Source: RECO01 sp050485385
Lineage (GTDB): Bacteria; Pseudomonadota; Alphaproteobacteria; Geminicoccales; Geminicoccaceae
Length of the DNA: 64,000 bases
NCBI GenBank assembly: GCA_050485385.1
Contig: JBJHBG010000001.1
Coordinates: 1 to 64,000 of the forward strand
Direction of reading: 5' to 3'
Part shown: piece by piece, positions 26,030 to 35,448 of the stretch
Numbering within the stretch: position 1 is the first letter of the stretch
How the letters are laid out: every line of letters begins with the position of its first letter
Made by a program: the position numbers and the translations under genes
The notes under the pieces: generated by a model
What the model was told of the DNA's origin: nothing
The model's input: only the letters and a program-made list of their open reading frames with translations
Database searches by the model: none

Positions 26030-26978
26030 CGACGAACTCCGGTGCCACCACGGGAGCGGGAGCCGGTGCGTCCAGGGCCGCGGTCACCGCCGCCTCGACG
26101 TCGGCGCGCGCGGCCTCGGCCATCGCCCGCAGGCGCGCGTCGTCGAGGTGGAGGGTCGTGGCGAGGCGACGGATCGGGTCCCGCTCCGCCCAGTGCGCCA
26201 TCTCCTCGGCCGGCTGGTAGCCGCCGACGTCGGAGGTGGAAAAGCCGGTCATGCGATAGGTCTTGGCCTCGATCAGCGTCGGCCCGTCGCCGGCCCGTGC
26301 GTGCGCCGCCGCCTCGAGCACCGTGCGGAAAACCTCGACCGCATCGTTGCCGTCGATGGTCAGGCCCGGCATGGCGTAGGCGTCCCCGCGCACGGCGAGG
26401 TCGGGCACGCTGGATTGGGCCGCCGCGGGCACGGTGAGGCCGTAGCCATTGTGCTCGCAGAAGAAGACGACCGGCAGCTTCCACAGGGCCGCCACGTTCA
26501 TCGCCTCGTGGCAGGCGCCGATCTGCGCCGCGCCCTCGCCGAAGCAGGCGAGCACCACATGCGGCTCTCGCCGGACCTGGAAGGCGAGCGCCTGGCCGAT
26601 GGCGACGGGCAGCGCACCGCCGACGATGCCGCAGCCGCCGAGCAGGCCCACCTCCCTGTCGGCCACCAGCATGTGCCCGGCCCGGCCGCCGCAGGTCCCG
26701 GTGGCCTTACCCTGGACCTCGGCGACGAGCGGGCCGAGCGGCACGCCCTTGCCGACATAGTGGGCGTGGCCGCGGTGGGTCGTCGTTGCGACGTCGCTGG
26801 GCTCCAGCGCCATGGTCGCGGCGACGCCCGCCTCCTGGCCGTCGCAGCGATGGATGGGGCCGCGTGTCTTGCCGGCCTTGTGCAGCCGGCCGAGCGCTTC
26901 CTCCAGCTCGCGTACGACCAGCATGCGGCGCAGCACTTCGGTCAGCTCGTCGAGGCTCGGTCGGTTGGCAAGCGTCAT
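26022..26978 (-). CDS. Thiamine-dependent dehydrogenase E1 component, alpha subunit
   Basis: A 318-residue TPP-binding subunit. Landmarks are THRGHAHYVGKG, KATGTCGGRAGHML, GGALPVAIGQALAF and the TPP motif GEGAAQIGACHEAMN...EHNGYGL. The first metal-binding residue is Glu where most E1 alpha proteins have Asp (GDGA), so the cofactor site is slightly altered. The long frame upstream is a shadow of the preceding gene; ATG at 26978 gives the usual family N-terminus (LTEVLRRMLVVRELEEALGRL). The gene overlaps the upstream DUF3830-like gene by 4 bases. Confidence 0.9.
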   Translation of the reverse strand: MTLANRPSLDELTEVLRRMLVVRELEEALGRLHKAGKTRGPIHRCDGQEAGVAATMALEPSDVATTTHRGHAHYVGKGVPLGPLVAEVQGKATGTCGGRAGHMLVADREVGLLGGCGIVGGALPVAIGQALAFQVRREPHVVLACFGEGAAQIGACHEAMNVAALWKLPVVFFCEHNGYGLTVPAAAQSSVPDLAVRGDAYAMPGLTIDGNDAVEVFRTVLEAAAHARAGDGPTLIEAKTYRMTGFSTSDVGGYQPAEEMAHWAERDPIRRLATTLHLDDARLRAMAEAARADVEAAVTAALDAPAPAPVVAPEFVDA

Positions 26979-27859
26979 GGCCAGTCGTCCAGGGCGGTCA
27001 ACAGGGCGCGGTTCATGCCGTCCCAGGGTAGGCGGCGGTCGAGCCAGGCGGCAAGACGGCCGGCATGGAGGATGGTCTCCTCCAAAATCAGGGCGGTAGC
27101 CTCCGGCTGCGTGCGAAGGGCCTCGTGGGCGAGGTCGAGCACGGCCCCAGCCGAGTGCAGGCCGCAGAAACCCGCGATCCGGGCACGGGCGCCCTCCAGG
27201 AGCCGCATGGCCGACCGCGCCGCGAAGGCGGGGTCGTCCGCGGCATCGCGGGTCAACAGGAGCCAGAGCTGTTCTTGGAGCTTGCGCGCCTCGCTTTCCG
27301 CCATGACCAGCGGCCCCGCCGGCAGCATCACCCCGCGCCGCCGGAGGAGGGCGCGGATCTCGGCGGGCTCTTCCACCCAGAGCCTTTCGCGCGCGGCCCG
27401 CAGCGGCTCGAGGGCCGCGGGTAGGGGGACGCGCTCCAAGGGCGCGACGGTGCCGGCGACGAGTTCCAGCCGGGCATCGAACGGCCGCCGTCCCTGCTCG
27501 GTTGCCAGCCGTTCGCCGAGCCGGCACAGGGGCGCCACGTCGCCTTCGACGCGGCCGATGACGTTCACGCTCGCGGTCTCGGCCTGCAACTCGCCGTAGA
27601 TCAGCTCCAGGAACTGGCGTTCTGGCCAGTAGAGGAGCGTGCCGGGCGGGGCGGTCATCACGTCGCTCGCCCGCTCCAGGGGCACCACGAAGGGCGCGTG
27701 CCAGAAGAGGTGATTGCCCGCGATCTTGGCGCAATGCAGGTCCGCCGTCGCCGGCAGCGAGGCGAGGAAGGCGGCGGCCGTGCGCGGCGCCGCCTCGTCG
27801 TCGACCTCGAGGGTGAGCGCCGTCGCCTCGAACGTGAACCGCACCGTCGCCGCCGTCAC
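26975..27859 (-). CDS. Cyclophilin-fold (DUF3830-like) protein with helical C-terminal domain
   Basis: A 294-residue cytoplasmic protein. Residues 1 to about 125 resemble the DUF3830/cyclophilin-like family: strand-rich with APRTAAAFLASLP, GNHLFWHAPF and the ASVNVIGRVEGD end. Residues 140-294 look fully helical, with a Leu/Arg-rich pattern, and I recognise nothing there. DUF3830 proteins are usually about 130-150 residues, so the C-terminal half is an extension or a second domain. The function is unknown; it is embedded by overlap with E1 alpha, so it may be a partner or substrate-handling protein of the dehydrogenase. Confidence 0.65.
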   Translation of the reverse strand: MTAATVRFTFEATALTLEVDDEAAPRTAAAFLASLPATADLHCAKIAGNHLFWHAPFVVPLERASDVMTAPPGTLLYWPERQFLELIYGELQAETASVNVIGRVEGDVAPLCRLGERLATEQGRRPFDARLELVAGTVAPLERVPLPAALEPLRAARERLWVEEPAEIRALLRRRGVMLPAGPLVMAESEARKLQEQLWLLLTRDAADDPAFAARSAMRLLEGARARIAGFCGLHSAGAVLDLAHEALRTQPEATALILEETILHAGRLAAWLDRRLPWDGMNRALLTALDDWP

Positions 27860-27872
27860 GCCCGAGCCTCCC

Positions 27873-28589
27873 TCAAGTCACGGCACCGATGGTCATGCCG
27901 CCGCAGACGTAGAGCACCTGCCCGGTGACGAAGCCGGCGTCGTCCGAGCACAGGAAGCCGACCGCCGCCGCCACGTCCTCGGGCGCGCCCATGCGCCGCA
28001 CCGGGATCGCCTCGACGATGCGACGGGTGCGCTCGGTGCCGGGCGGGTTGACCTGGTCGAACAGGCTGGTGCGGATCGGGCCGGGGCCGACGACGTTGAC
28101 GGTGATGCCGTGCCCGCCCAGCTCCAGCGCCCAGGTCTTGCTGAGCCCGATCAGTCCGGCCTTGCTCGCGGCATAGGCCGTGCGCAACTCCTTGCCGAGG
28201 GCGACGCGGCTCGCGATGTTGACGATGCGACCCTTGCCTTCGCGCTTCATCGCCGGCAGCAGCGCCTGCGTCGCGACGATGGTGCCGCGCAGGTTCAGAG
28301 CGAGCACGGCATCCACGTCCTCGGGCGTCGTCTCCTCCAAGCTTGCCGGCCTGACGATGCCGGCATTGTTGACGAGGCGGGTGACCGGCTCGGTGCGGGC
28401 GACCTCGCCCAAGGCCGCCAGCGTCGCCTCGCTGTCGGTGAGGTCGACCATGACGTGGCGGTCGGCGAGGTCGTGTTCGGGCGGGAGCACGTCGACCGTG
28501 CAGATGCGGAACCCGTCGGCCTTGAGCCGGACCGCGATGGCCGCCCCGATGTTGCGGACACCGCCGGTGACCACGGCCATGTCGGACAT
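27873..28589 (-). CDS. SDR-family oxidoreductase
   Basis: A 238-residue short-chain dehydrogenase. It has TGGVRNIGAAI, NNAGIV, the catalytic Ser in NIASRVAL, YAASK with Tyr and Lys and VTGQVLYVCGGM at the end. The fold matches the 3-oxoacyl-ACP reductase (FabG-like)/2,3-butanediol dehydrogenase group, which would suit an acyloin or 3-hydroxyacyl substrate in this operon; this is a guess. ATG at 28589 is used; it sits 8 bases from the upstream stop. Confidence 0.87.
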   Translation of the reverse strand: MSDMAVVTGGVRNIGAAIAVRLKADGFRICTVDVLPPEHDLADRHVMVDLTDSEATLAALGEVARTEPVTRLVNNAGIVRPASLEETTPEDVDAVLALNLRGTIVATQALLPAMKREGKGRIVNIASRVALGKELRTAYAASKAGLIGLSKTWALELGGHGITVNVVGPGPIRTSLFDQVNPPGTERTRRIVEAIPVRRMGAPEDVAAAVGFLCSDDAGFVTGQVLYVCGGMTIGAVT

Positions 28590-28597
28590 TGGCTGGC

Positions 28598-29362
28598 TCA
28601 CGGCGCGTGCGGGATCGACTTGTCGACCAGATCCCAGATGAAGCGGCCGCTCGGGTGCGCCTGCTCCTCGGCGATGTGGGCGACGAGGCCGGCGCAGCGC
28701 GAGATGACGGCGAAGCCGCGCATGAGGTCGACCGGCACGCCGATCTCGCCCAACAAGGCACCGCAGGCGCCGGTGGCGTTGATGGTGACATGCTTGCCGG
28801 CGACCGCGTCGACGGCTTCGGCCAAGAGTTCCAATGCGGCGAGGTGGCGGCCGGGCAGGCCCAGGCTCTTGCCGATCTCCAGGAGCTTCGCCGCGCGCGG
28901 GTCGTCCGGCTTGTGCAGGTGGTGGCCGAAGCCCGGCATCGCCTGCCGGCGTTCGCGGTGCTCGCGGGCGATGGCCAGGGCCGTGCTGCGGCGTTCGTCG
29001 TCTCCCTCGATCGCCACGAGCCGGTCGAGGATGCGGGCGGCGTTCTCCATCGTGCCGACGAACTGGCTGCCGACCGACATGAGGCCCGCGGCGACGGCCC
29101 CTTGCAGGTTCTCGGGCGCACTCATGTAGGTGAGCCGCGTGGCGATGGCGCTGGGCGTGGTGCCGTGCTCCATGATGGCGATCAAGACGGCGTTGATCAC
29201 GCGCAGTTCGCGGTCGTCGAGCCGGCGGCCGAGGATGTGCTCGGCCATGACGCGGGTGAAGTCGCCGCCACCGGCCAAGAGGTCGTTCACCAGGTCGCGG
29301 TCGCGGTAGTGGATCGAGGTGTCGGTGTGGCGGCAAAGGGCCGTGGTCGGCTTCGCGGTCAT
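28598..29362 (-). CDS. Citryl-CoA lyase-like (citrate synthase superfamily) protein
   Basis: A 254-residue protein of the citrate synthase fold. Active-site motifs are MEHGTTPSAIATR (His of the first histidine loop), PGFGHHLHKPDDPRA (second His and Arg) and ATGACGALLGEIGVP. It is about 150 residues shorter than citrate synthase and matches the length of citryl-CoA lyase, which cleaves a CoA-activated tertiary hydroxy acid to acetyl-CoA (or a homologue) plus a 2-oxo acid. The AMP-ligase gene overlaps it by 4 bases, giving a matched pair: activation followed by C-C cleavage. The natural substrate is not known. Confidence 0.8.
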   Translation of the reverse strand: MTAKPTTALCRHTDTSIHYRDRDLVNDLLAGGGDFTRVMAEHILGRRLDDRELRVINAVLIAIMEHGTTPSAIATRLTYMSAPENLQGAVAAGLMSVGSQFVGTMENAARILDRLVAIEGDDERRSTALAIAREHRERRQAMPGFGHHLHKPDDPRAAKLLEIGKSLGLPGRHLAALELLAEAVDAVAGKHVTINATGACGALLGEIGVPVDLMRGFAVISRCAGLVAHIAEEQAHPSGRFIWDLVDKSIPHAP

Positions 29363-30870
29363 GGCGTGTCCTTCCCTCGGGCGATGGCGGCGTCCACCAG
29401 CACCTGCTTTTGCAGCTTGCCGTAGGCGTTGCGCGGCAGGCTGTCGAGGAAGGTCACGGCCTTGGGCGTCTTGATGGAGCCCAACTCCGCCTTGACGAAG
29501 GCGACGAGGTCCGCGGCGCTGACCTCGGACCCCGGCTTGAGTTCGACCGCCGCATGCACGGCTTCGCCCCATTTGTCGTCGGGCACGCCGTAGATCGCGC
29601 AGTCCTGCACCGCCGGATGGCGGCCGAGGACGGGTTCGACGTCGGCCGGATAGACGTTGAAGCCGCCGGTGATCACGACGTCCTTCGAGCGCCCCTTGAG
29701 GAAGAGGAACCCCTCGTCGTCGAAGGCGCCGACGTCGCCCGTGCGCAGCCAGCCGTCGGTCAGGGCGAGGGCGGTCTGCTCGGGCTGGCGCCAATAGCCG
29801 GTCATCACCAGATCGCCGCGAATCACGACCTCGCCCGTCTCGCCGCAGCTCGCCAGTCTGCCGGCGGCGTCCATGACGGCGACCTCGGTGAGGAAGGTGG
29901 CCCGGCCGACCGAGGCGCGCTTGTCGGGTCGCAGCAGGTCCTCGGGTGCGGCGTAGGTCGCGATCTGCGGCGCCTCGGTCTGACCGTAGACGGAGGCCAG
30001 GACCGGGCCGAACAGGCGCTGTGCCCGCTCGATCTCGCTCGGCCGCATCGGGGCTGCGGCGTAGACGAGGTGGCGCAGCTTCGGAAAGCGGAGTGCGTCG
30101 ATGCCGGGCTCGGCCATCATCGAGTAGACCATGGTCGGTGCCACGAAGAGCGTGCTGATGGCGCGGTGCGCCAGCGCGTCCAACACCTCGGCCGGCCGTG
30201 GCCGGTCGACCAGGACCAGCGTGCCGCCGACGGCGAGGGTCGGCAGGATGTAGGTCGAGGTGCCGTGGGTGATCGGTGCCGCCGTCAGGTAGCGCGTATC
30301 CGGCCCGAGCCCGTAGCAGTGGAGTTGGGTGGCGATGTTGGTGTTCCAGGCGCGGTAGGGCTGCTGCACGCCCTTGGGCACGCCGGTCGTACCGCCCGTG
30401 AACTTGATCGCCTGGGTGGCGTCGAGCGGTAGCGTGTGGCGGACGGGCCGCTGGCCGGCGTGGCGCTTCGCCACGTCACCGAGCGAGCCGGCGCCGGCTG
30501 CGTCCAACTGGACCAGCGCGAAGGGGCCGGGTTCGACCAGTGCTGCACCCGCCGCGTCGGCGCAGACGATCGAGGCCTCGGTACAGGCGATGCAGCGGCC
30601 GATCTCGGCCTTCGCGTTGCCCGGAAAGAGCGGCACCCAGGTCTTGCCGGCGGCGAGCGTGGCGAGCCAGACGATCAGATGTTCGATGTGGTTACGCGCG
30701 CAGATGCCGACGCGGGAGGACGGCAGCGGATCGAGGGCCTGAAAGCCGGCGGCGACGGCGTCCACCTCGCGCCGCAGCTCGGTGTAGGTCAGTCGCCGCG
30801 CGCCCTCTTCCACGGCGATGCGCTCGGGGAAGCGGACAGCGCTGCGGTAGAAGTGTGCGATCGGATACAT
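29359..30870 (-). CDS. AMP-forming acyl-CoA ligase
   Basis: A 503-residue adenylate-forming ligase. The motifs are KFTGGTTGVPKGV (about 157-169), VYGQTEAPQI, WLRTGDVGAFDDEGF and the C-terminal catalytic Lys in RNAYGKLQKQV. It lies 12 bases downstream of the ABC transporter ATPase gene and overlaps the citryl-CoA-lyase-like gene by 4 bases, so it is transcribed with that enzyme and probably feeds it. The protein joins the catabolic half of the operon to the transport half. Confidence 0.9.
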   Translation of the reverse strand: MYPIAHFYRSAVRFPERIAVEEGARRLTYTELRREVDAVAAGFQALDPLPSSRVGICARNHIEHLIVWLATLAAGKTWVPLFPGNAKAEIGRCIACTEASIVCADAAGAALVEPGPFALVQLDAAGAGSLGDVAKRHAGQRPVRHTLPLDATQAIKFTGGTTGVPKGVQQPYRAWNTNIATQLHCYGLGPDTRYLTAAPITHGTSTYILPTLAVGGTLVLVDRPRPAEVLDALAHRAISTLFVAPTMVYSMMAEPGIDALRFPKLRHLVYAAAPMRPSEIERAQRLFGPVLASVYGQTEAPQIATYAAPEDLLRPDKRASVGRATFLTEVAVMDAAGRLASCGETGEVVIRGDLVMTGYWRQPEQTALALTDGWLRTGDVGAFDDEGFLFLKGRSKDVVITGGFNVYPADVEPVLGRHPAVQDCAIYGVPDDKWGEAVHAAVELKPGSEVSAADLVAFVKAELGSIKTPKAVTFLDSLPRNAYGKLQKQVLVDAAIARGKDTP

Positions 30871-30882
30871 CGGCCGTGCCGC

Positions 30883-31977
<1,095 letters not shown>

Positions 31978-31999
31978 GGCGGACTCCGAAAGGGGGAGG

Positions 32000-33574
32000 C
32001 TAAAGGTCGGCAAGGGCGCGGGCACGGGCGTCGGCTGCGTTGCGCGCCGCAAACAGATCCAGATAGACGGCGTAGGCCACGTCGTGCGCCTGCGTCCAGC
32101 GGGGTGCTGCCGCGACGGGCCGGTGCGCCGGAGCCATTGCGTCCAGGGCGTGGAAGAGATCGCCCCGATCCCCTGCCGCCACCGCCGCCGCCATGGCGGT
32201 ACCGATCAGCACGGGTTCGCTCGCGTCGACGTCGATCAGGCGGGCGCCCAACGCGTCGGCGTAGAGCCGGACCAGGAGCGGGTTGCGCCGGTGGCCGCCG
32301 GCGAGTGCCACCTCGTCGATGGCATAGCCGTGGCGGTTCAGGTGCTCGACGATGTGGCGGGTCTGCAAGGCAAGGGCGCGGGCGGTGGCGTAGTAGGTCT
32401 CCAGCAGCGAGCGGCGGTCGGTGTCGGGTCCGGCACCGGCGACGAGGGCGCGCACGTCGCCGGCGCCGAGTGGGGCTCGGTTGCCGAGCCAGTCGGGTAC
32501 GAGGTGCCGTCGCCAGGCGAAGGCAGGCCCCTCGGTGGCCAGTGCCGCTTCGATCTCGCGGACCACCGCGGCATGGTTCGCGCCGTTGGGCGGGCCAGGG
32601 CTCGCCGGGTGGCGCTCGAGGAGCGCATCGAGGGCGGCGCCCGCCACGGTCAGCCCTGCCTCGTGCATCCAAAAGCCGTCGAACAGGGCGTCGCGGAAGG
32701 GCCCCCAGACGCCGGGGATCGAGCGTCGATCCGGCGCGAAAGCGAGGATCGAACTGGACGTGCCGCCGATCAATGCCATGCGTCGGTTGGTCTGCACGGC
32801 GAAGCCGGTCCCAAGCGCACCGAGTGCCCCGGCTTCGGCATCGATCATGCCGACCGCGACCGGCGTGCCCGCCGGCAGGCCGGTCGCCGCTGCGACTTCT
32901 GGGGCGAGCCGCCCATGCACCGCACCGACGGGCAGGGGCTCGTGCCGCAACCGGCCGCGTTCCAACAGGTCGGCCGCATCGAGCGCGTCGAGCAGATCGG
33001 TCTGCCACGGTCGCTCGGCTGCCGGCAGATACGGCCATTTGCACGCCAAGCCGCAGCGGGAATGGACGTCGGTCCCGGTGGCCCGATAGGCGAGCGCGTC
33101 GCAGAGGTCGCGCACCGCCGTCACCCGGGCCCACGCCTCGGGTGCGTGGCGCTTCACCCAGAGCAGCTTCGGCAGGTGCATCTCGGGCGAGACGGTGCCG
33201 CCCAGATGGTCGAGATAGGGGTGACCCGAGGCGTCGATCTCCCGCGCTTCCGCCTCGCCGCGATGGTCCATCCAGCAGATCACGTCGAAGCCGAGTGTAG
33301 GTTCCAGCCCGTCGAGTTGGACCGACGAGGTGGCGTCGAAGGCGAGGCCGCGAACCCTGGCCGCCGCGTCCGGCGCCTCCCTGGTGCAGGCGCGGATCGC
33401 CCTCACCGTCGCCTGCCAGATCTGGTCCATGGCGTAGACCGCGTGGCCGTCCTCTGGCCGGCGCAGCTCCAACGGAGCGGCGGCAGTGGCCAGCACACGA
33501 CCCACAGCGTCGACCAGTCCGGCCCGCGCCGACAGCGTGCCGACGTCGACTGCGAGATAGGTGGCGGCGCTCAC
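32000..33574 (-). CDS. FGGY-family carbohydrate kinase (pentulose/tetrulose type)
   Basis: A 524-residue sugar kinase. The phosphate-1 motif is LAVDVGTLSARAGLVD, then FDATSSVQLDG, WMDHRGEAEA, LPKLLWVKRHAPEAW and the phosphate-2 region LIGGTSSSILAF. It resembles the D-ribulokinase/FGGY pentulose kinase branch, with ketose C5 or C1 phosphorylation as the likely reaction. GTG at 33574 is the start: it overlaps the SorC stop as GTGA and puts the ATP motif at residue 7. The neighbouring epimerase and SorC regulator resemble erythritol-locus genes, so a tetrulose or pentulose substrate is plausible. Confidence 0.82.
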   Translation of the reverse strand: MSAATYLAVDVGTLSARAGLVDAVGRVLATAAAPLELRRPEDGHAVYAMDQIWQATVRAIRACTREAPDAAARVRGLAFDATSSVQLDGLEPTLGFDVICWMDHRGEAEAREIDASGHPYLDHLGGTVSPEMHLPKLLWVKRHAPEAWARVTAVRDLCDALAYRATGTDVHSRCGLACKWPYLPAAERPWQTDLLDALDAADLLERGRLRHEPLPVGAVHGRLAPEVAAATGLPAGTPVAVGMIDAEAGALGALGTGFAVQTNRRMALIGGTSSSILAFAPDRRSIPGVWGPFRDALFDGFWMHEAGLTVAGAALDALLERHPASPGPPNGANHAAVVREIEAALATEGPAFAWRRHLVPDWLGNRAPLGAGDVRALVAGAGPDTDRRSLLETYYATARALALQTRHIVEHLNRHGYAIDEVALAGGHRRNPLLVRLYADALGARLIDVDASEPVLIGTAMAAAVAAGDRGDLFHALDAMAPAHRPVAAAPRWTQAHDVAYAVYLDLFAARNAADARARALADL

Positions 33575-34527
33575 AGCAATGCCTCGGCCGTAGCCTCGTC
33601 GGTGGCGAGCCGGTTGACGTAGCCGGCACCGAGCAGCCCCTTCAGGACGGGTGCCTTGTGCGGCCCCCCCGCCGCCATGATCGACACCGGCACGCGTCGG
33701 AGGTCGTCGGGCGGCAGCGCCATCACGCGTGCGTTCAAGGGGTGGTCCACGGGCTCGCCCTGGGCGTTGCAGTACACGCCCAGGAGATCGCCCAAGGCCC
33801 CGGCCGCGCGCAACCCCTCGCTCTGCTCGCGCACCGCCTGCGTAGCACCCAGGAGCGAGCGGGTGGAAAGGTCGCCGCAGGTGATCAGGGCGACGTCGCA
33901 CGACTTGGCCCGCCGCATCGTCTCGGCGACGCCGTAGTGGGTCAAGAGCGTCGCCTTGCTCTCGCTGCTGGGGCAGTAGATCGGGGCGGTGAAGTAGAAG
34001 CACTCGGCGCCGATCGCCTGGGCGAGGGCGGTCGAGACCTCGAAGGTGTTGGTGCCGGAACCGCGGGCGAGCCCGCCCATCAAGGAAACCACCCACGATC
34101 CTTCCAGCCGGCGCGGCGCGATGCGCGCCACCGCCGCTCGAAGCGTGCGCCCCCAGCCGACCGCGACGCCGACGCCGGGGGTGAGCAGGGGCTCCAGGAT
34201 GCTGGCCGCGGCTTCGCCGATCACGCGCTGGAGGTCCGCGTCGTTGGCCACCGTCGGCACCACGCGGACGTCGACCAGCGCGTAGCGCTCGCGCAACCGT
34301 TCCTCCAGGGCGACGCAGCCGGCCAGCGGCAGCCGCACCTCGATCCGCACCGAGCCGTCGGCCCGCACTTGGCCGACGATGCGGTTGACGCGGACGCGGG
34401 TGAGCCCCAGTCGGTTGGCGATCTCCTGCTGGGTCATGCCGCCCATGAAGTAGTACCAAGCGACGCGGGCGCGGAGCTGGTCGGCGTCCTCGGCAGCCGG
34501 CGCCGGGCGGAGTACGGCCTCGCTCAT
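33571..34527 (-). CDS. SorC-family sugar-binding transcriptional regulator
   Basis: A 318-residue regulator. An N-terminal HTH lies around residues 30-60 (FMGGMTQQEIANRLGLTRVRVNR), followed by a C-terminal sugar-phosphate-binding domain with VGWGRTL, MGGLARGSGTNTFEV and TCGDLSTRSLL. The family includes SorC, DeoR-like CggR and the erythritol regulator EryD; the effector is usually a phosphorylated sugar. It is translated between the epimerase and the kinase by 4-base overlaps on both sides. The palindrome at 40213-40226 ahead of the first gene is a candidate operator. Confidence 0.87.
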   Translation of the reverse strand: MSEAVLRPAPAAEDADQLRARVAWYYFMGGMTQQEIANRLGLTRVRVNRIVGQVRADGSVRIEVRLPLAGCVALEERLRERYALVDVRVVPTVANDADLQRVIGEAAASILEPLLTPGVGVAVGWGRTLRAAVARIAPRRLEGSWVVSLMGGLARGSGTNTFEVSTALAQAIGAECFYFTAPIYCPSSESKATLLTHYGVAETMRRAKSCDVALITCGDLSTRSLLGATQAVREQSEGLRAAGALGDLLGVYCNAQGEPVDHPLNARVMALPPDDLRRVPVSIMAAGGPHKAPVLKGLLGAGYVNRLATDEATAEALL

Positions 34528-35432
34528 GGCGCCGCGGCGAAGGCCCGCCGTAGCGTTGCCATCGACCGGGTCATGGCGTCGAGCACCGAGGCATCGTCGC
34601 GCTCGAACGGGTAGAAGACCTCGAGGAACGTCGGCCGGTCGGCGAGGCCGGAGGCGTCGAGCAGCCGTGCGGCCGCCGCCGGATCGACCCGGCCGGGTTG
34701 GGTGAAGTCCCAGTGCCGGTCGAGTTGGTAGTCGGTCTGCTGGAGATGCACGGCGCCGATGTGGCCCGCGAGCGTCTCCAGCCAGGGCCGCATTTCGCCG
34801 TGTCCGCGTCCGTAGAGTGGCTCGTAGGTGCCATGCCCCCAGTCGACGCAGAGGGTCCAGGGCACGGGCGTATCCTGTAGGTCCGCCATCAGCGTCTTGG
34901 CCTGGGCGACCGTCCACGGCCATTCCCGCTTCATCGGCGTCGGCTCGATCATGAGCTCGGCCAGCCCCCGCGCTTGCGCCGCTTCGGCCAGACGGCGCAT
35001 CCGTGCCACGAGATCGCCGTAGTCGGCCTCGGCGATGGCGTCGGCCTCGCTGCCGTCGGGACGGGACGCAATGGCACCCAAGGGACCGCCGATCCGCGGG
35101 ATGCCGGCTTGGGCTGCGAAGTCCATCGCCCGGACGAGCCAGGCTTCGGCGTAGTCGCGCACCGCCGGCTCCGGGTGCAGGAGCTGGTTGAAGGTGTAGT
35201 GGGCGAGGCCGATGAAGGCGCTGTGGATGGCGATGCCGTGGGCGGCGGCGTGGCGTCGCGTCTCCGACGCGAGCTTCGCCTGGAGGCCCTGCGGCCACAT
35301 CGGGTCGACGAGGTCGAAGGAGAGCTGGACGAGATCGCACTCGAGCTTGGTCCCCACCACCTCGCACCAAAGGGCCGGCGTGACCCAGCGCTTGACGCAG
35401 AAGGAGAGGTTGACGCCGAGCGGTCGGGACAT
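34524..35432 (-). CDS. TIM-barrel sugar-phosphate epimerase/isomerase (EryC-like)
   Basis: A 302-residue xylose-isomerase-like TIM-barrel protein of the AP-endonuclease 2 family. Metal-binding-type residues can be expected at LMIEPTP (Glu), LCVDWGHG (Asp/His), AVHLQQTD and TFLEVFYP (Glu). The N-terminus MSRPLGVNLSFCVKRWV resembles D-erythrulose-1-phosphate 3-epimerase (EryC) type enzymes (recognised by eye, moderate confidence). With the FGGY kinase and SorC regulator next to it, it probably epimerises the phosphorylated ketose made by the kinase. Confidence 0.75.
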   Translation of the reverse strand: MSRPLGVNLSFCVKRWVTPALWCEVVGTKLECDLVQLSFDLVDPMWPQGLQAKLASETRRHAAAHGIAIHSAFIGLAHYTFNQLLHPEPAVRDYAEAWLVRAMDFAAQAGIPRIGGPLGAIASRPDGSEADAIAEADYGDLVARMRRLAEAAQARGLAELMIEPTPMKREWPWTVAQAKTLMADLQDTPVPWTLCVDWGHGTYEPLYGRGHGEMRPWLETLAGHIGAVHLQQTDYQLDRHWDFTQPGRVDPAAAARLLDASGLADRPTFLEVFYPFERDDASVLDAMTRSMATLRRAFAAAP

Positions 35433-35448
35433 CGCGGTCTCCCTGCGG

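Noticed and set aside
26022..27734. One 570-codon E1 alpha gene
   Set aside because: The first 250 codons lie antiphase to the 26975-27859 gene and show no E1 pattern; ATG 26978 gives the normal E1 alpha N-terminus.
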